Below, piece by piece: positions 1 through 7,548 of a stretch of DNA of 37,074 nucleotides. The stretch's first letter is position 1. Every line of letters begins with the position of its first letter. This stretch comes from an uncultured Lachnospiraceae bacterium. GTDB taxonomy: Bacteria; Bacillota; Clostridia; Lachnospirales; Lachnospiraceae. The translations under genes were made by a program, and so were the position numbers. The stretch lies in the NCBI GenBank assembly GCA_910578715.1, contig CAJTRL010000034.1:1-37074 (forward strand). The letters run 5' to 3'. A model generated the notes under the pieces. That model was not told the DNA's origin. It saw only the letters and a program-made list of their open reading frames with translations, and did not search any database.

Positions 1-375
1 AAGAAATTTGATTTTATCGAAGCCTTCAATGCCTGTGAAGACGATATTTCCAACGAATGCGCGACCTCCCTCGCTTTAAAATACCATATGCCGGGATTCG
101 GAGGAAGCGACTCCCATAAAGACGACTGCATCGGACTCGGCTACACGATTATTCAGGAACATATCTCGAACGAATCGGAATTGATACATTATATTAAAAA
201 AGGCTGTCCGACAATTGCCGGCGGTTCCCACTATCTTTATACAACCAAAGAAAAACTGGGGTGGGCCAATAAAATTCTCGTCTACTCATTCTGGTTCTAT
301 AACAAATTTCTGGCCGCTTTCCGTTATAAGGCCAGAAAGCTGGAACTCGCTCTGGCATTGAGAAATAAGAATTAA
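1..375 (+). CDS. PHP-domain phosphoesterase, C-terminal part (partial)
   Basis: The reading frame is open from the first base, so the 5' end lies outside the window; 124 codons plus stop are visible. The visible part contains GGSDSHKDD, which matches the late SD(A/S)H metal-binding motif of PHP-family metal-dependent phosphoesterases (histidinol-phosphatase and RNase AM-like proteins). A basic, amphipathic tail rich in Lys and Arg follows. This is the only plus-strand gene in the first 20 kb and it converges on the minus-strand operon that follows, sharing a palindromic terminator with it. The substrate cannot be told from this fragment. Confidence 0.75.
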   Translation, partial: KKFDFIEAFNACEDDISNECATSLALKYHMPGFGGSDSHKDDCIGLGYTIIQEHISNESELIHYIKKGCPTIAGGSHYLYTTKEKLGWANKILVYSFWFYNKFLAAFRYKARKLELALALRNKN

Positions 376-376
376 G

Positions 377-413
377 AAAGAGGGAAATAACAATTGTTAT
401 TTCCCTCTTTTTT
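377..413. terminator. Bidirectional Rho-independent terminator between convergent genes
   Basis: A perfect inverted repeat, AAAGAGGGAAATAACAA at 377-393 and its complement at 394-410, is followed by T residues on the plus strand and preceded by A residues. It can therefore terminate both the PHP gene (+) and the CmpB-type gene (-). The stop codon of the minus-strand gene (397-399) lies inside the stem. Confidence 0.85.
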
Positions 414-1317
414 CTTCAACGGCTCCTTTTAATTCTTCAAAAGAATCCTCGTATTTTTCCGAGCGCATATTGGGATTGTTTCGAATCATATCCCATTTAT
501 AAAAGTCTAACATTTCTTTATAATTTCTTCTGTTTTCCATATACAGGTTATAACGGGCGCGCAGCTCCGCAATTTCTTCCCGCACATTGTCCATATACGC
601 GCCTGGCGTCCGCTGAATCATTTCTTTCAGACTGCTGAATCGTTGTCCGAGTCCCTCCGCCAAATCGCTTATCCGAAGTTCATGCTCACGCTCCTGCTGT
701 TTCTGCGCCCGCTCCGCATTGCTAAACGCAATAATAACATCCAGCCGTTTGCTCATACGCTCCATTTCTTCTTTGACACGCTGCATCTTGGCCAGAATAT
801 TCCGCAGGTCCAGCGCCGTTTTGAAAGAAAGCGCAAAATCCGCCACAATATAAATAGTCAGAAAAAACGTGGCATAATTCAGAACATTCTTCGGAATCCC
901 CATGACAAACTGCTCAATCGGCCTGTGAATCACTCTGGTCATCATGATGGTAAAAAAGCCCCATGTAACCGTAGAACTCAGGCAGATATGCCCCTGAAAA
1001 TTAAATTTCTGATTGGAATAATCCCAATATCTGATATGGAATAATTTTTCCATAAGAACACCTGTTATATATTCTAACGCGGTGGCGCCGACACAGCCGG
1101 CAAAATAAGTCAGCACGATATTATCCTGAAAAGGCATGGATACGACATACATCATAATCGCTCCGCTCCCGTAGATAGGCAGAAACGGCCCTCTCATAAA
1201 TCCCCGGTTCACAAACTTATGGGTACGGATGGAAACAAATGCGGATTCAAAACACCATCCAAGAAAACAATATGTGTAAAAAAAGAACAGCCACTGAGTC
1301 ATGCTATAATGAAACAT
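397..1317 (-). CDS. CmpB-type multi-pass membrane protein (putative ABC transporter permease family)
   Basis: A 306-residue protein. The N-terminal half has several hydrophobic segments and the conserved look of the ABC_trans_CmpB family (FLGWCFES near residue 20, RGPFLPIYG near 45, LEYITG near 85, W-DYS near 100). The C-terminal half, from about residue 180, is a charged, probably coiled-coil cytoplasmic tail rich in Glu and Arg. Family members are often annotated as putative ABC permeases, but no ATPase partner is established and the true function is unknown. It is the last gene of the operon that starts at 5714: the TAAAGGA at the end of the upstream YlmH-like gene is both its stop and this gene's ribosome binding site. 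Confidence 0.8.
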   Translation of the reverse strand: MFHYSMTQWLFFFYTYCFLGWCFESAFVSIRTHKFVNRGFMRGPFLPIYGSGAIMMYVVSMPFQDNIVLTYFAGCVGATALEYITGVLMEKLFHIRYWDYSNQKFNFQGHICLSSTVTWGFFTIMMTRVIHRPIEQFVMGIPKNVLNYATFFLTIYIVADFALSFKTALDLRNILAKMQRVKEEMERMSKRLDVIIAFSNAERAQKQQEREHELRISDLAEGLGQRFSSLKEMIQRTPGAYMDNVREEIAELRARYNLYMENRRNYKEMLDFYKWDMIRNNPNMRSEKYEDSFEELKGAVEEKRGK

Positions 1318-1327
1318 CTTAAGTCCT

Positions 1328-2146
1328 TTATCCGAAAACGCCTACGGATATCCTCTCTTTCCCTTTTTTCGTCTCTCCTGTAAGACCATAATATATAAAT
1401 TTCCCATGGCCCCGCACCGTTACTGTATCTTCCTTTTTCAGCGAATAGCTGTTATTCTCCGTCGCAATTCCGTTTACAAAGATTTTTCCGCCCTCAAACA
1501 GCGCAAGGCTCTGGCTCCTTGAAATATGATAAATCTTTGCAATGATACTGTCAATCCTCGCGGAAGAAACTGTCACCGTTATTTTTTCCGGCTCTGCGCT
1601 CTGCAGGACAATTTCTCCTTCCAGACGCCGGCATTCCATACTTGTATGCTTTACCTGGCGTAAATTTTCCAGGAGATACGGCACAATGCTCTCCTGACAG
1701 AACAAAATGCCGTACTGCCCCGATTCCTTTCCCGATGTACAGACACCGCCCGGTCCGCCGTCCGGTGTCTGTACAAAAATATCCCCTATCATACTTCTCT
1801 CGATTCCAAGATTCATGACCGCTCCGAGGAAATCCCGATGCGTCAGCAAATCCGCAAATTTCGGCATAACCGGCTGCACCCGTATTGCGGCTATCGGATA
1901 TGCTTCTTCATATCCAAGATTCTCCGGGCATCCGAACCGTATCATCTTCCGCTCACAGACCGGCGCACCGCCCTCCATCCCGTAACCTGCATAGGACAGT
2001 TCGCTTCTTGCCGCATAAAACACTTGCTGCTGCGACAGGCTTAAAAAAGGCGTGTAAGTATAAATGCCCCTGTTATAAGATTTTTCCGCAAGCTCACACA
2101 GGCGGTTCTTTAACTGTAATAATTCTTTATCGCTTGTTTCCGTCAT
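1328..2146 (-). CDS. YlmH-like S4-domain RNA-binding protein
   Basis: A 272-residue protein with the YlmH architecture. An N-terminal domain contains PVMPKFADLLTHRDFLG (about 92-108) and LGIERSMIGDI (about 113-123), the most conserved block of the family. A C-terminal S4 RNA-binding domain (about 194-252) contains SSARIDSIIAKIYHISRSQ. In Bacillus subtilis YlmH is encoded near sepF and divIVA and binds ribosomal 50S subunits; it is linked to ribosome-associated quality control. Here it sits directly after the ABC permease gene, with 3 bp between stop and start, rather than beside sepF/divIVA. Co-transcription with the transporter is likely, a functional link is not established. Confidence 0.88.
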   Translation of the reverse strand: MTETSDKELLQLKNRLCELAEKSYNRGIYTYTPFLSLSQQQVFYAARSELSYAGYGMEGGAPVCERKMIRFGCPENLGYEEAYPIAAIRVQPVMPKFADLLTHRDFLGAVMNLGIERSMIGDIFVQTPDGGPGGVCTSGKESGQYGILFCQESIVPYLLENLRQVKHTSMECRRLEGEIVLQSAEPEKITVTVSSARIDSIIAKIYHISRSQSLALFEGGKIFVNGIATENNSYSLKKEDTVTVRGHGKFIYYGLTGETKKGKERISVGVFG

Positions 2147-2149
2147 GTT

Positions 2150-4219
2150 TTAATATGCCTTTCTCTTATCAATCCGCCTTCCGCGTCCGCTCCCTTTTTT
2201 CAAAAGATACAGCCCGGCTCCCGCAAGTATCAGACCGATGCCGAGAAGCAGCAGTATATCGCTAAGCTGCAGCGTCTCCTGATAAAATACCGGGAAAACC
2301 GCCTCCACCTTTTCCGGATAACAGGATATCAGCACGCTGAACGCATTGTTCAGGAAGTGCATCACCATCGCCGGATAAATACTGTCCGCCTGATACACCA
2401 CATAACACAGGACCAGGCCGAGAAAACCCGTGGGAATCAGTTTCACCAGGCTCATATGATAAATCCCGAAAAGCGCCGCCGTAATGCCGATTGCTGCCGT
2501 AATGCGGTATCTTGCCCTCATACTCTGCAAAATTATGCCCCGGAAAAGCAACTCCTCACAAACCGCCGGAGCAAAAGCAATGACAAACAAGATACCCGCG
2601 ATATTCCCGCTCATCATCTCGTCAAAAACGGTAGTTACATTCTTCGCGCTATCCGGGAACAAACTGGCAAGTCCTGTTGAAATCACGATATTGATTGCAA
2701 AAGCACCTGTTATGATAAGAACTCCCGCCAGAAAATTTGAAACCCGCGTCTTTTTCAGGCAGTAAGTCGAGCGGATATCTCTCTTCGTATACAAAACGAT
2801 AAAGAGAGGCACGCCCAGAAGAAGCAGCTGTGTTCCAAACACTCCCGCAAGACCGAATTTCAGTTGTAACATACTGCCCGCGTACAGCACCAGTACAATC
2901 GTAAGCGCGACCACAAACCACACATCGGAAACCGACGGCACGCCGCCTTTTTGCAGATTGCTTCTCTTCTCAAATAACTGCATTCCGTTCTTTCCGTCAC
3001 CGAACAGAATCGCCTCGCTATCATATATGCGGCTTAAAAACAGTACCGCAAACATCGCATACGCCACGTTGGAAAGCAGAACGACGGCGATTGCCATATA
3101 GTCGATTTTAAACAATAACATATTTTTAATCAACAGGCATATATTGGCTACCGGAATCATCGCCATCGTCTGGTTAAGCTCTACATTCGGGATAAATCCG
3201 ATATAGCCCGTAAACATGATGACCAGCATCAGCGGTGTGATATAGTTATTGGCCTCTTTATAGCTTTTGGCAAAAGCCGTAACGCACATCGTTATCGCGC
3301 TGACAAATAAAGAAAATGCGAATATTGCCAGGATACAGACGAGAATTGCCGGCAGAAACCGCGTAATCTCAAACGCCGCTGTATCCGTCTGCATATCCAT
3401 GACTTTATACATATAAAAAGCAATGCCGCCCATAGAACAAATATTCAACAGAGCCGACACGATACCGATTGCCGCCACCGTCAGGAATTTGGAAAGGATG
3501 AGCTGCCTGTTTGTCACCGGCAGCGTCAGAATTGTCTCAAGCGTTCCCCGCTCCCGTTCTCCGGCCGTCGTGTCAATGGCCGGGTACATGGTTCCCATCA
3601 TCAGACTGACAATCAGCATAAAAGGAAGAATCGAGCCCATGATGCTGCCGAGCGACTGCTCGCTGCTCGCCGTATCTTTCTTTTCGCTGAGAACCGGCTC
3701 CAGAATTTCATGCACATCAAGCCCCGCTTCCCGGATTTTTTCTTCCGTCAGCGTCTCCCGGAACTCTTCAAAAGTTTCCGTCACGATGTTCTGGGCATAA
3801 GAAGAGTTCGTCTCAGAAGAAAGATAATAGATATCGTATTTCATTTTGCCATCCTGTACCGCACCGGACACATAAACGTCAATTATCTCCTCATTGAGCG
3901 CCGCCTCGTAATCCCCGATACTGTCAGCGTCCACAAGGGTAATTGTGTAATTCGCTTCTTCGGCGTCGTTATTTGCTCCGCCGGACGCCTTCTCTAAGAG
4001 CGCCCTCTCAAAAGCGCCGTCATCAGCCGCGTCAACGACAATGTGGTAATTCTGCTCTTCCATGCTTGCGGAAATCAGCGCCACCGCCTGCATAGCGCCG
4101 AGAAAAATAAGCGGGTACAGAATTACCGGCACAAAAAGCATGATAACAACTGTTTTTTTATCCCGAAAAACATCCAGCATTTCTTTTCTTACCAGTGTCC
4201 GTATGATTTTAGTGTTCAT
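2150..4219 (-). CDS. NatB-like ABC transporter permease fused to a CPBP-type membrane protease domain
   Basis: A 689-residue membrane protein. The N-terminal half (to about 410) is an ABC-2/NatB permease: a first helix near residues 20-45, a large extracytoplasmic segment (about 50-190), then a block of helices opening with the GERERGTLETILTLP signature. The C-terminal part carries a CPBP (Abi) glutamic-type intramembrane protease motif set: EELLFRG (about 555-561), FGIYH (about 584-588) and HFLNN (about 621-625). I place the start at the ATG at 4219, which has GGGAGGG 9 bases upstream; an in-frame TTG at 4240 has no such site. The start overlaps the end of the ATPase gene by 11 bp. NatA/NatB systems export sodium or toxic compounds; CPBP proteins process or resist peptides. 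The substrate is unknown. Confidence 0.88.
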   Translation of the reverse strand: MNTKIIRTLVRKEMLDVFRDKKTVVIMLFVPVILYPLIFLGAMQAVALISASMEEQNYHIVVDAADDGAFERALLEKASGGANNDAEEANYTITLVDADSIGDYEAALNEEIIDVYVSGAVQDGKMKYDIYYLSSETNSSYAQNIVTETFEEFRETLTEEKIREAGLDVHEILEPVLSEKKDTASSEQSLGSIMGSILPFMLIVSLMMGTMYPAIDTTAGERERGTLETILTLPVTNRQLILSKFLTVAAIGIVSALLNICSMGGIAFYMYKVMDMQTDTAAFEITRFLPAILVCILAIFAFSLFVSAITMCVTAFAKSYKEANNYITPLMLVIMFTGYIGFIPNVELNQTMAMIPVANICLLIKNMLLFKIDYMAIAVVLLSNVAYAMFAVLFLSRIYDSEAILFGDGKNGMQLFEKRSNLQKGGVPSVSDVWFVVALTIVLVLYAGSMLQLKFGLAGVFGTQLLLLGVPLFIVLYTKRDIRSTYCLKKTRVSNFLAGVLIITGAFAINIVISTGLASLFPDSAKNVTTVFDEMMSGNIAGILFVIAFAPAVCEELLFRGIILQSMRARYRITAAIGITAALFGIYHMSLVKLIPTGFLGLVLCYVVYQADSIYPAMVMHFLNNAFSVLISCYPEKVEAVFPVFYQETLQLSDILLLLGIGLILAGAGLYLLKKGSGRGRRIDKRKAY

Positions 4220-4988
4220 CGATAATTCCCTCCCTTGCAATCAGCTCCGCAAAGACTTCCCGCAGATTTTCCTTTCCGGTCTGCTCTCTCAGGCTTTCAG
4301 GCGTGCCTTCGCTCACAATTTTTCCCCGGTGTATCATCACGATGCGGTCGCACAAATATTCCGCTTCTTCCATATAGTGGGTGGAATACAGAATTGTTTT
4401 CCCCCTGTCCCGCTCTTTTTTCATAAATTCAATAATGGCGGCGCTGCTTAAAATATCCAGCCCCAGCGTCGGCTCGTCAAAAATATAAACCTGTGGGTCA
4501 TGCACGAGGCACCTGGCGATGGAGGCCCGCTGTGTCTGCCCTGTGGACAGTTTTTCAATCCGGTTATCCAGAAATGCGTCCATCGACAAAATTTCGCTGA
4601 TTTCCCCGATTTTGTGCTCCGTATCCGCCTTGCTCATTCCGTAAAGAACGCCGAGCATCTGCAGCAGTTCTCTGGAAGAAAGCCTTCCGTACAGTTTCGT
4701 ATTGTTGGACAGATAACCGATATGCCTTTTAATTTCAATATCATCCGTTATCTCCATATCGCCAACCCGGATGCTGACCATGCCGCTGGTGGGCCGCATC
4801 AGCCGGGACATCATCCGCAGAAGCGTCGTCTTTCCCGCCCCGTTCGGCCCAAGAATGCCGACGATTTCTCCCTCCCGCACCGTCAGAGAGATACCGTCCA
4901 CCGCATTGATATCCACTTTTTTATTTTTCTTCTCATTCTTTGTAAACGTTTTTACAAGACAGTCCGCCGTAATTTTATTCTTTCCCAT
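4209..4988 (-). CDS. NatA-like ABC transporter ATP-binding protein
   Basis: A 259-residue ABC ATPase. Visible motifs are Walker A GPNGAGKT (about 47-54), signature LSTGQ (about 147-151), Walker B VYIFDEP (about 167-173), a D-loop (LGLD) and an H-switch (YSTHYMEE). The ATG at 4988 is chosen because GAGGAG lies about 10 bases upstream; a longer frame back to 5045 begins with a highly basic stretch not typical of the family. It overlaps the preceding membrane-protein gene by 14 bp and the permease gene by 11 bp, so the three products are almost certainly translationally coupled. It is the energy-supplying partner of the permease/CPBP fusion. Confidence 0.92.
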   Translation of the reverse strand: MGKNKITADCLVKTFTKNEKKNKKVDINAVDGISLTVREGEIVGILGPNGAGKTTLLRMMSRLMRPTSGMVSIRVGDMEITDDIEIKRHIGYLSNNTKLYGRLSSRELLQMLGVLYGMSKADTEHKIGEISEILSMDAFLDNRIEKLSTGQTQRASIARCLVHDPQVYIFDEPTLGLDILSSAAIIEFMKKERDRGKTILYSTHYMEEAEYLCDRIVMIHRGKIVSEGTPESLREQTGKENLREVFAELIAREGIIDEH

Positions 4989-5445
4989 TTTTTTCCGTCT
5001 CCTCTTCCCCGTTTTCCAGTTTTTCCGTCCGTTTCCGATATACATGTGACAAAAATGCCAGTCCCGCCAGACATGTTACAGATACAACAAAGAAATAAAA
5101 AATTCCGGTCCCGACCGCTCCCCATAACATGCGATATTCATGGTAATTAATACAGAAAAAAGCAAACCCTGCGATAAGTCCTCCAATCAGGCTTGCCTTC
5201 AGATTTGTTTTCGGCTCAGGCGAAAATTTTCTGTCCCAGATACCGTTTTTCAGACAACTGACCACGATATACCAGGCAAGGCACATAAACACACACCATT
5301 CTCCCGCTATGCTTTTAAAATCTTTTCCGTACAGAAACATCTGTACAAAAATCGCGATAAGCAGTCCGAAAAAAGCGAGCCAGCACCCGTTATGCTCAAT
5401 TTTCAATAGTTTCTGTTCCTGCATTTCATCCAGCCTGTTCTTCAT
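4975..5445 (-). CDS. DUF6773-like small membrane protein
   Basis: A 156-residue protein with a short charged N-terminus (MKNRLDEMQEQK), four predicted membrane segments (about 22-40, 49-66, 87-104 and 112-135) and a charged Glu/Lys-rich C-terminal tail. The organisation matches DUF6773, small four-helix proteins commonly found beside XRE regulators and ABC transporters in clostridia; I make this assignment from memory of the family, so the number is less certain than the topology. The ATG at 5445 is preferred; a GTG one codon upstream (5448) is also possible. It lies between the XRE gene and the ABC ATPase gene and overlaps the latter. Confidence 0.7.
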   Translation of the reverse strand: MKNRLDEMQEQKLLKIEHNGCWLAFFGLLIAIFVQMFLYGKDFKSIAGEWCVFMCLAWYIVVSCLKNGIWDRKFSPEPKTNLKASLIGGLIAGFAFFCINYHEYRMLWGAVGTGIFYFFVVSVTCLAGLAFLSHVYRKRTEKLENGEEETEKNGKE

Positions 5446-5513
5446 CACCTTATTCCCCTTTCGGTTTTATACCCGTTGTACGTCTCGGCAGACATACAAG
5501 TCAATCGCCATTT

Positions 5514-5714
5514 TCAGTCATCTTCCCAGAACAAATCGTCCAGCCCTTTATCCAGAATGCGGCAGATTGCACGGCACAGCTTAATCGTCGGGTTATATTC
5601 CCCCTGTTCTATGGCGTTAATCGTCTGCCTTGACACACCGACCGCTTCCGCCAGCGCCTTCTGCGTCATATCTTTCTCTGCGCGCGCCACTTTGATTGCG
5701 ATATTCCTTGCCAT
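5514..5714 (-). CDS. Small XRE-family transcriptional regulator (HTH only)
   Basis: A 66-residue protein consisting almost entirely of one Cro/C1-type helix-turn-helix: KDMTQKALAEAVGVSRQTINAIEQGEYNPT at about 14-43 gives the recognition helix and the conserved E-x-G-x-x-x-P ending. Small XRE proteins of this type (YazB/YozG-like) are commonly autoregulatory and control a neighbouring membrane-protein or transporter operon. It is the first gene of the operon running down to 397. A GAGGAG ribosome binding site sits just upstream, and a TTGACA promoter with an overlapping palindrome lies about 70-100 bases further up. Confidence 0.92.
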   Translation of the reverse strand: MARNIAIKVARAEKDMTQKALAEAVGVSRQTINAIEQGEYNPTIKLCRAICRILDKGLDDLFWEDD

Positions 5715-5785
5715 GCCATTCTCCTCTCTTCCGGGGCGGCTGCCTTTTTGTCCGCCGTTTTACTGAAATAACAATTCTTTTTATA

Positions 5786-5814
5786 AAAGTAGCATATGCA
5801 AGTCATAATGTCAA
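5786..5814 (-). promoter_or_regulatory. Promoter of the XRE-ABC operon
   Basis: On the minus strand, TTGACA (5809-5814) is separated by exactly 17 bases from TACTTT (5786-5791). The leader to the start at 5714 is about 65 bases. The -35 box overlaps an inverted repeat at 5813-5827 (AAGTA, TATAT, TACTT), a plausible binding site for the XRE protein. Confidence 0.65.
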
Positions 5815-5827
5815 GTATATATTACTT
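5813..5827. promoter_or_regulatory. Short inverted repeat overlapping the -35 box: candidate XRE operator
   Basis: The sequence AAGTATATATTACTT has 5-bp arms around a 5-bp AT centre and touches the -35 hexamer of the XRE-operon promoter. Its position suits autorepression, but the dyad is short and AT-rich, so it could be chance. Confidence 0.35.
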
Positions 5828-5863
5828 TTTATTTTTTATATTTTACATTTTTGCATTTATATA

Positions 5864-6529
5864 TTACTTCATATATTCCATAACCAGCCCCGCCGCCTGT
5901 TCCAGTTTCCACGAGGCATGCCCGGTTATTTTCCAGCCGCCGTCCCTGTATTCTGCCAGCACCGTTTCATCCCGGAACGTTATAGCGCGCTTCTTATCAT
6001 AGGAATCCAGCCGGAAAACGAGCCCGCTCCCGCCGTTCTGTGTTTCTTCGGCCGCCGTTTCCATCAGGGACATGTTCCATACATTCCCCTCCAGCTCCTT
6101 CAGTTCCGTTTCCGGCGACAGATTCCGCACGCTTTTATCTTTTATCTCAAAAATATCGATAAGCGTATATTCCGTTGCACTGTTCGCAAAATACCGGTAT
6201 ATCAGCACTTCCTCCAGTCCGTCCCCGTTGATGTCCCGGTATTCCAGCTGTTTAACCACACTGGGATAAAAGGACAGCTCTACATCGACTTCGCTCCCTC
6301 CTCCAAGCAGAAAGTGAATCACCATCGGTTCCAGTTTCTGTGTATTCTGATAGTCATCCCAGGTAATCACGGGGTGAAACGATTCCGGTCCCGCTTCCGC
6401 CGCTTTGACCTCGCTTCCGCCTTTTATGAAATCGGGCATGGGAATGACCTTTTCCCCGCCCGCACATAGAAAGACCCTTGCACACATAATCACTGCAAGG
6501 GCCAGGATAATATTTTTCATCTTTTTCAT
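5864..6529 (-). CDS. Exported protein of unknown function with a DINGDG loop
   Basis: About 221 residues from the ATG at 6529 (an ATG at 6541 adds four residues). The start MKKMKN and the hydrophobic run ILALAVIMCARVFL form a signal peptide; a Cys follows, but the surrounding residues are not a good lipobox. A Ca2+-loop-like DINGDGLEEVLIYR segment (about residue 95) resembles the D-x-N-x-D-G loops of FG-GAP/VCBS-type surface proteins. The C-terminus is beta-rich with two Trp-containing motifs (GGWKITGHASW). I do not recognise the family. It follows the two GTPase genes by 47 bp in the same direction and may belong to their operon. Confidence 0.65.
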   Translation of the reverse strand: MKKMKNIILALAVIMCARVFLCAGGEKVIPMPDFIKGGSEVKAAEAGPESFHPVITWDDYQNTQKLEPMVIHFLLGGGSEVDVELSFYPSVVKQLEYRDINGDGLEEVLIYRYFANSATEYTLIDIFEIKDKSVRNLSPETELKELEGNVWNMSLMETAAEETQNGGSGLVFRLDSYDKKRAITFRDETVLAEYRDGGWKITGHASWKLEQAAGLVMEYMK

Positions 6530-6576
6530 ACTTATTCCCATCTGTCCGCTTTAGCAGACTTTTCATCGATGCGTGC

Positions 6577-7506
6577 TTAAACGAAGCTGATTATTTCCTC
6601 TTTGGGCTTCTTCGTCTGCTCCACGCTGACTGCATGAAGCACCGGACCTTCACCGCCGTAATCGGCGAAATATTCGTTAGCGACTCTGGCAGTCACTTTT
6701 ACCCACTGTTTATCGGTCAGCTTATCGGTCTTGTCATATTCACAGGCAAATCCGAGAAAGGCCATATCTTCTGCACAACAGGTCATTGCCATTCTGCCCG
6801 GCACAAAATACCCTTTCGGAAAGTTTTTCGGTACAAGCACCATTGCCGTAAACTGCACGGTTTTGCCCTCATACCGCCCGATATGGTCAAGGGAATCCAG
6901 ATACCAGACGCCGTAACTTTCATTGTCCAGTTCAAGCATCGGAGCAGACAGGTCATAAGGCAAATCATCTTCCATAATCTCGTTGACTTCTCCGTTAGCG
7001 TCCTCGAAAACGAGTTCCGCCTTCTGGTTGATTGCCTTGACATTTCTTTTATAGCTGCTCAAATCTTCCACGCCGTCACAACGGTTGAAGATAATCAGCT
7101 CCGATTTGCGTATCATTTCCGCCAGAAGTGACTTCATATTCGTAAAATACATCGGAAAAGTAGAAGCGTCAATTGTCGTAACCTGTTGTTCGACGCTCCA
7201 GTGCCAGGGAAGTTTCATATTTTTACAGTTCCACATCCCGTTATATTCGATGATGATACGCTCCGGCTTATGCTTTTTTTCCAGTTCAATCAGATGTGCG
7301 GAATTAAAATCCTTTTCCTCTTCAATCAGTTCTATTTCCGTTCTGCTCTGCGCAAGCAGCGTTTCATCATACTCTATTTCGCCCTCCTCGCATAGCAGAA
7401 GAAGCGTTTTGCCCCGCACCTGAAAATAAGGCTGTGCCAGTGTGTAGGTGATGAATTCCGTCTTTCCGCTTTCCAGAAAACCGTTGATAATATAGACTGG
7501 TTTCAT
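6577..7506 (-). CDS. COG0523-like GTPase fused to a DUF1980/YcgQ-like C-terminal domain
   Basis: 309 residues. The N-terminal half is a CobW/COG0523-type P-loop GTPase: GFLESGKT (9-16) as Walker A, IIIEYNGMW (about 84-92) as Walker B and NRCD (141-144) in the place of NKxD. The CxCC metal site of true COG0523 proteins is absent. From about residue 200 it changes into a domain with the hallmarks of the TIGR03943/DUF1980 (YcgQ) C-terminus: FVPGRMAMTCCAEDMAFLG (about 234-252), WVKVTARV and a final repeat of polar strands. YcgQ-type proteins pair with YcgR permeases and are often linked to zinc or metal stress. No permease gene is next to it here. A 42-bp gap separates it from the upstream His-rich GTPase gene, so the two are probably co-transcribed. 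Confidence 0.85.
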   Translation of the reverse strand: MKPVYIINGFLESGKTEFITYTLAQPYFQVRGKTLLLLCEEGEIEYDETLLAQSRTEIELIEEEKDFNSAHLIELEKKHKPERIIIEYNGMWNCKNMKLPWHWSVEQQVTTIDASTFPMYFTNMKSLLAEMIRKSELIIFNRCDGVEDLSSYKRNVKAINQKAELVFEDANGEVNEIMEDDLPYDLSAPMLELDNESYGVWYLDSLDHIGRYEGKTVQFTAMVLVPKNFPKGYFVPGRMAMTCCAEDMAFLGFACEYDKTDKLTDKQWVKVTARVANEYFADYGGEGPVLHAVSVEQTKKPKEEIISFV

Positions 7507-7548
7507 AATGCCAGTTCCGCCCCTTTCTAACGCTTTTGAAATGACAGC

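Noticed and set aside
4220..4240. Start of the permease at TTG 4240
   Set aside because: The ATG at 4219 has GGGAGGG at good distance and matches the NatB N-terminus.
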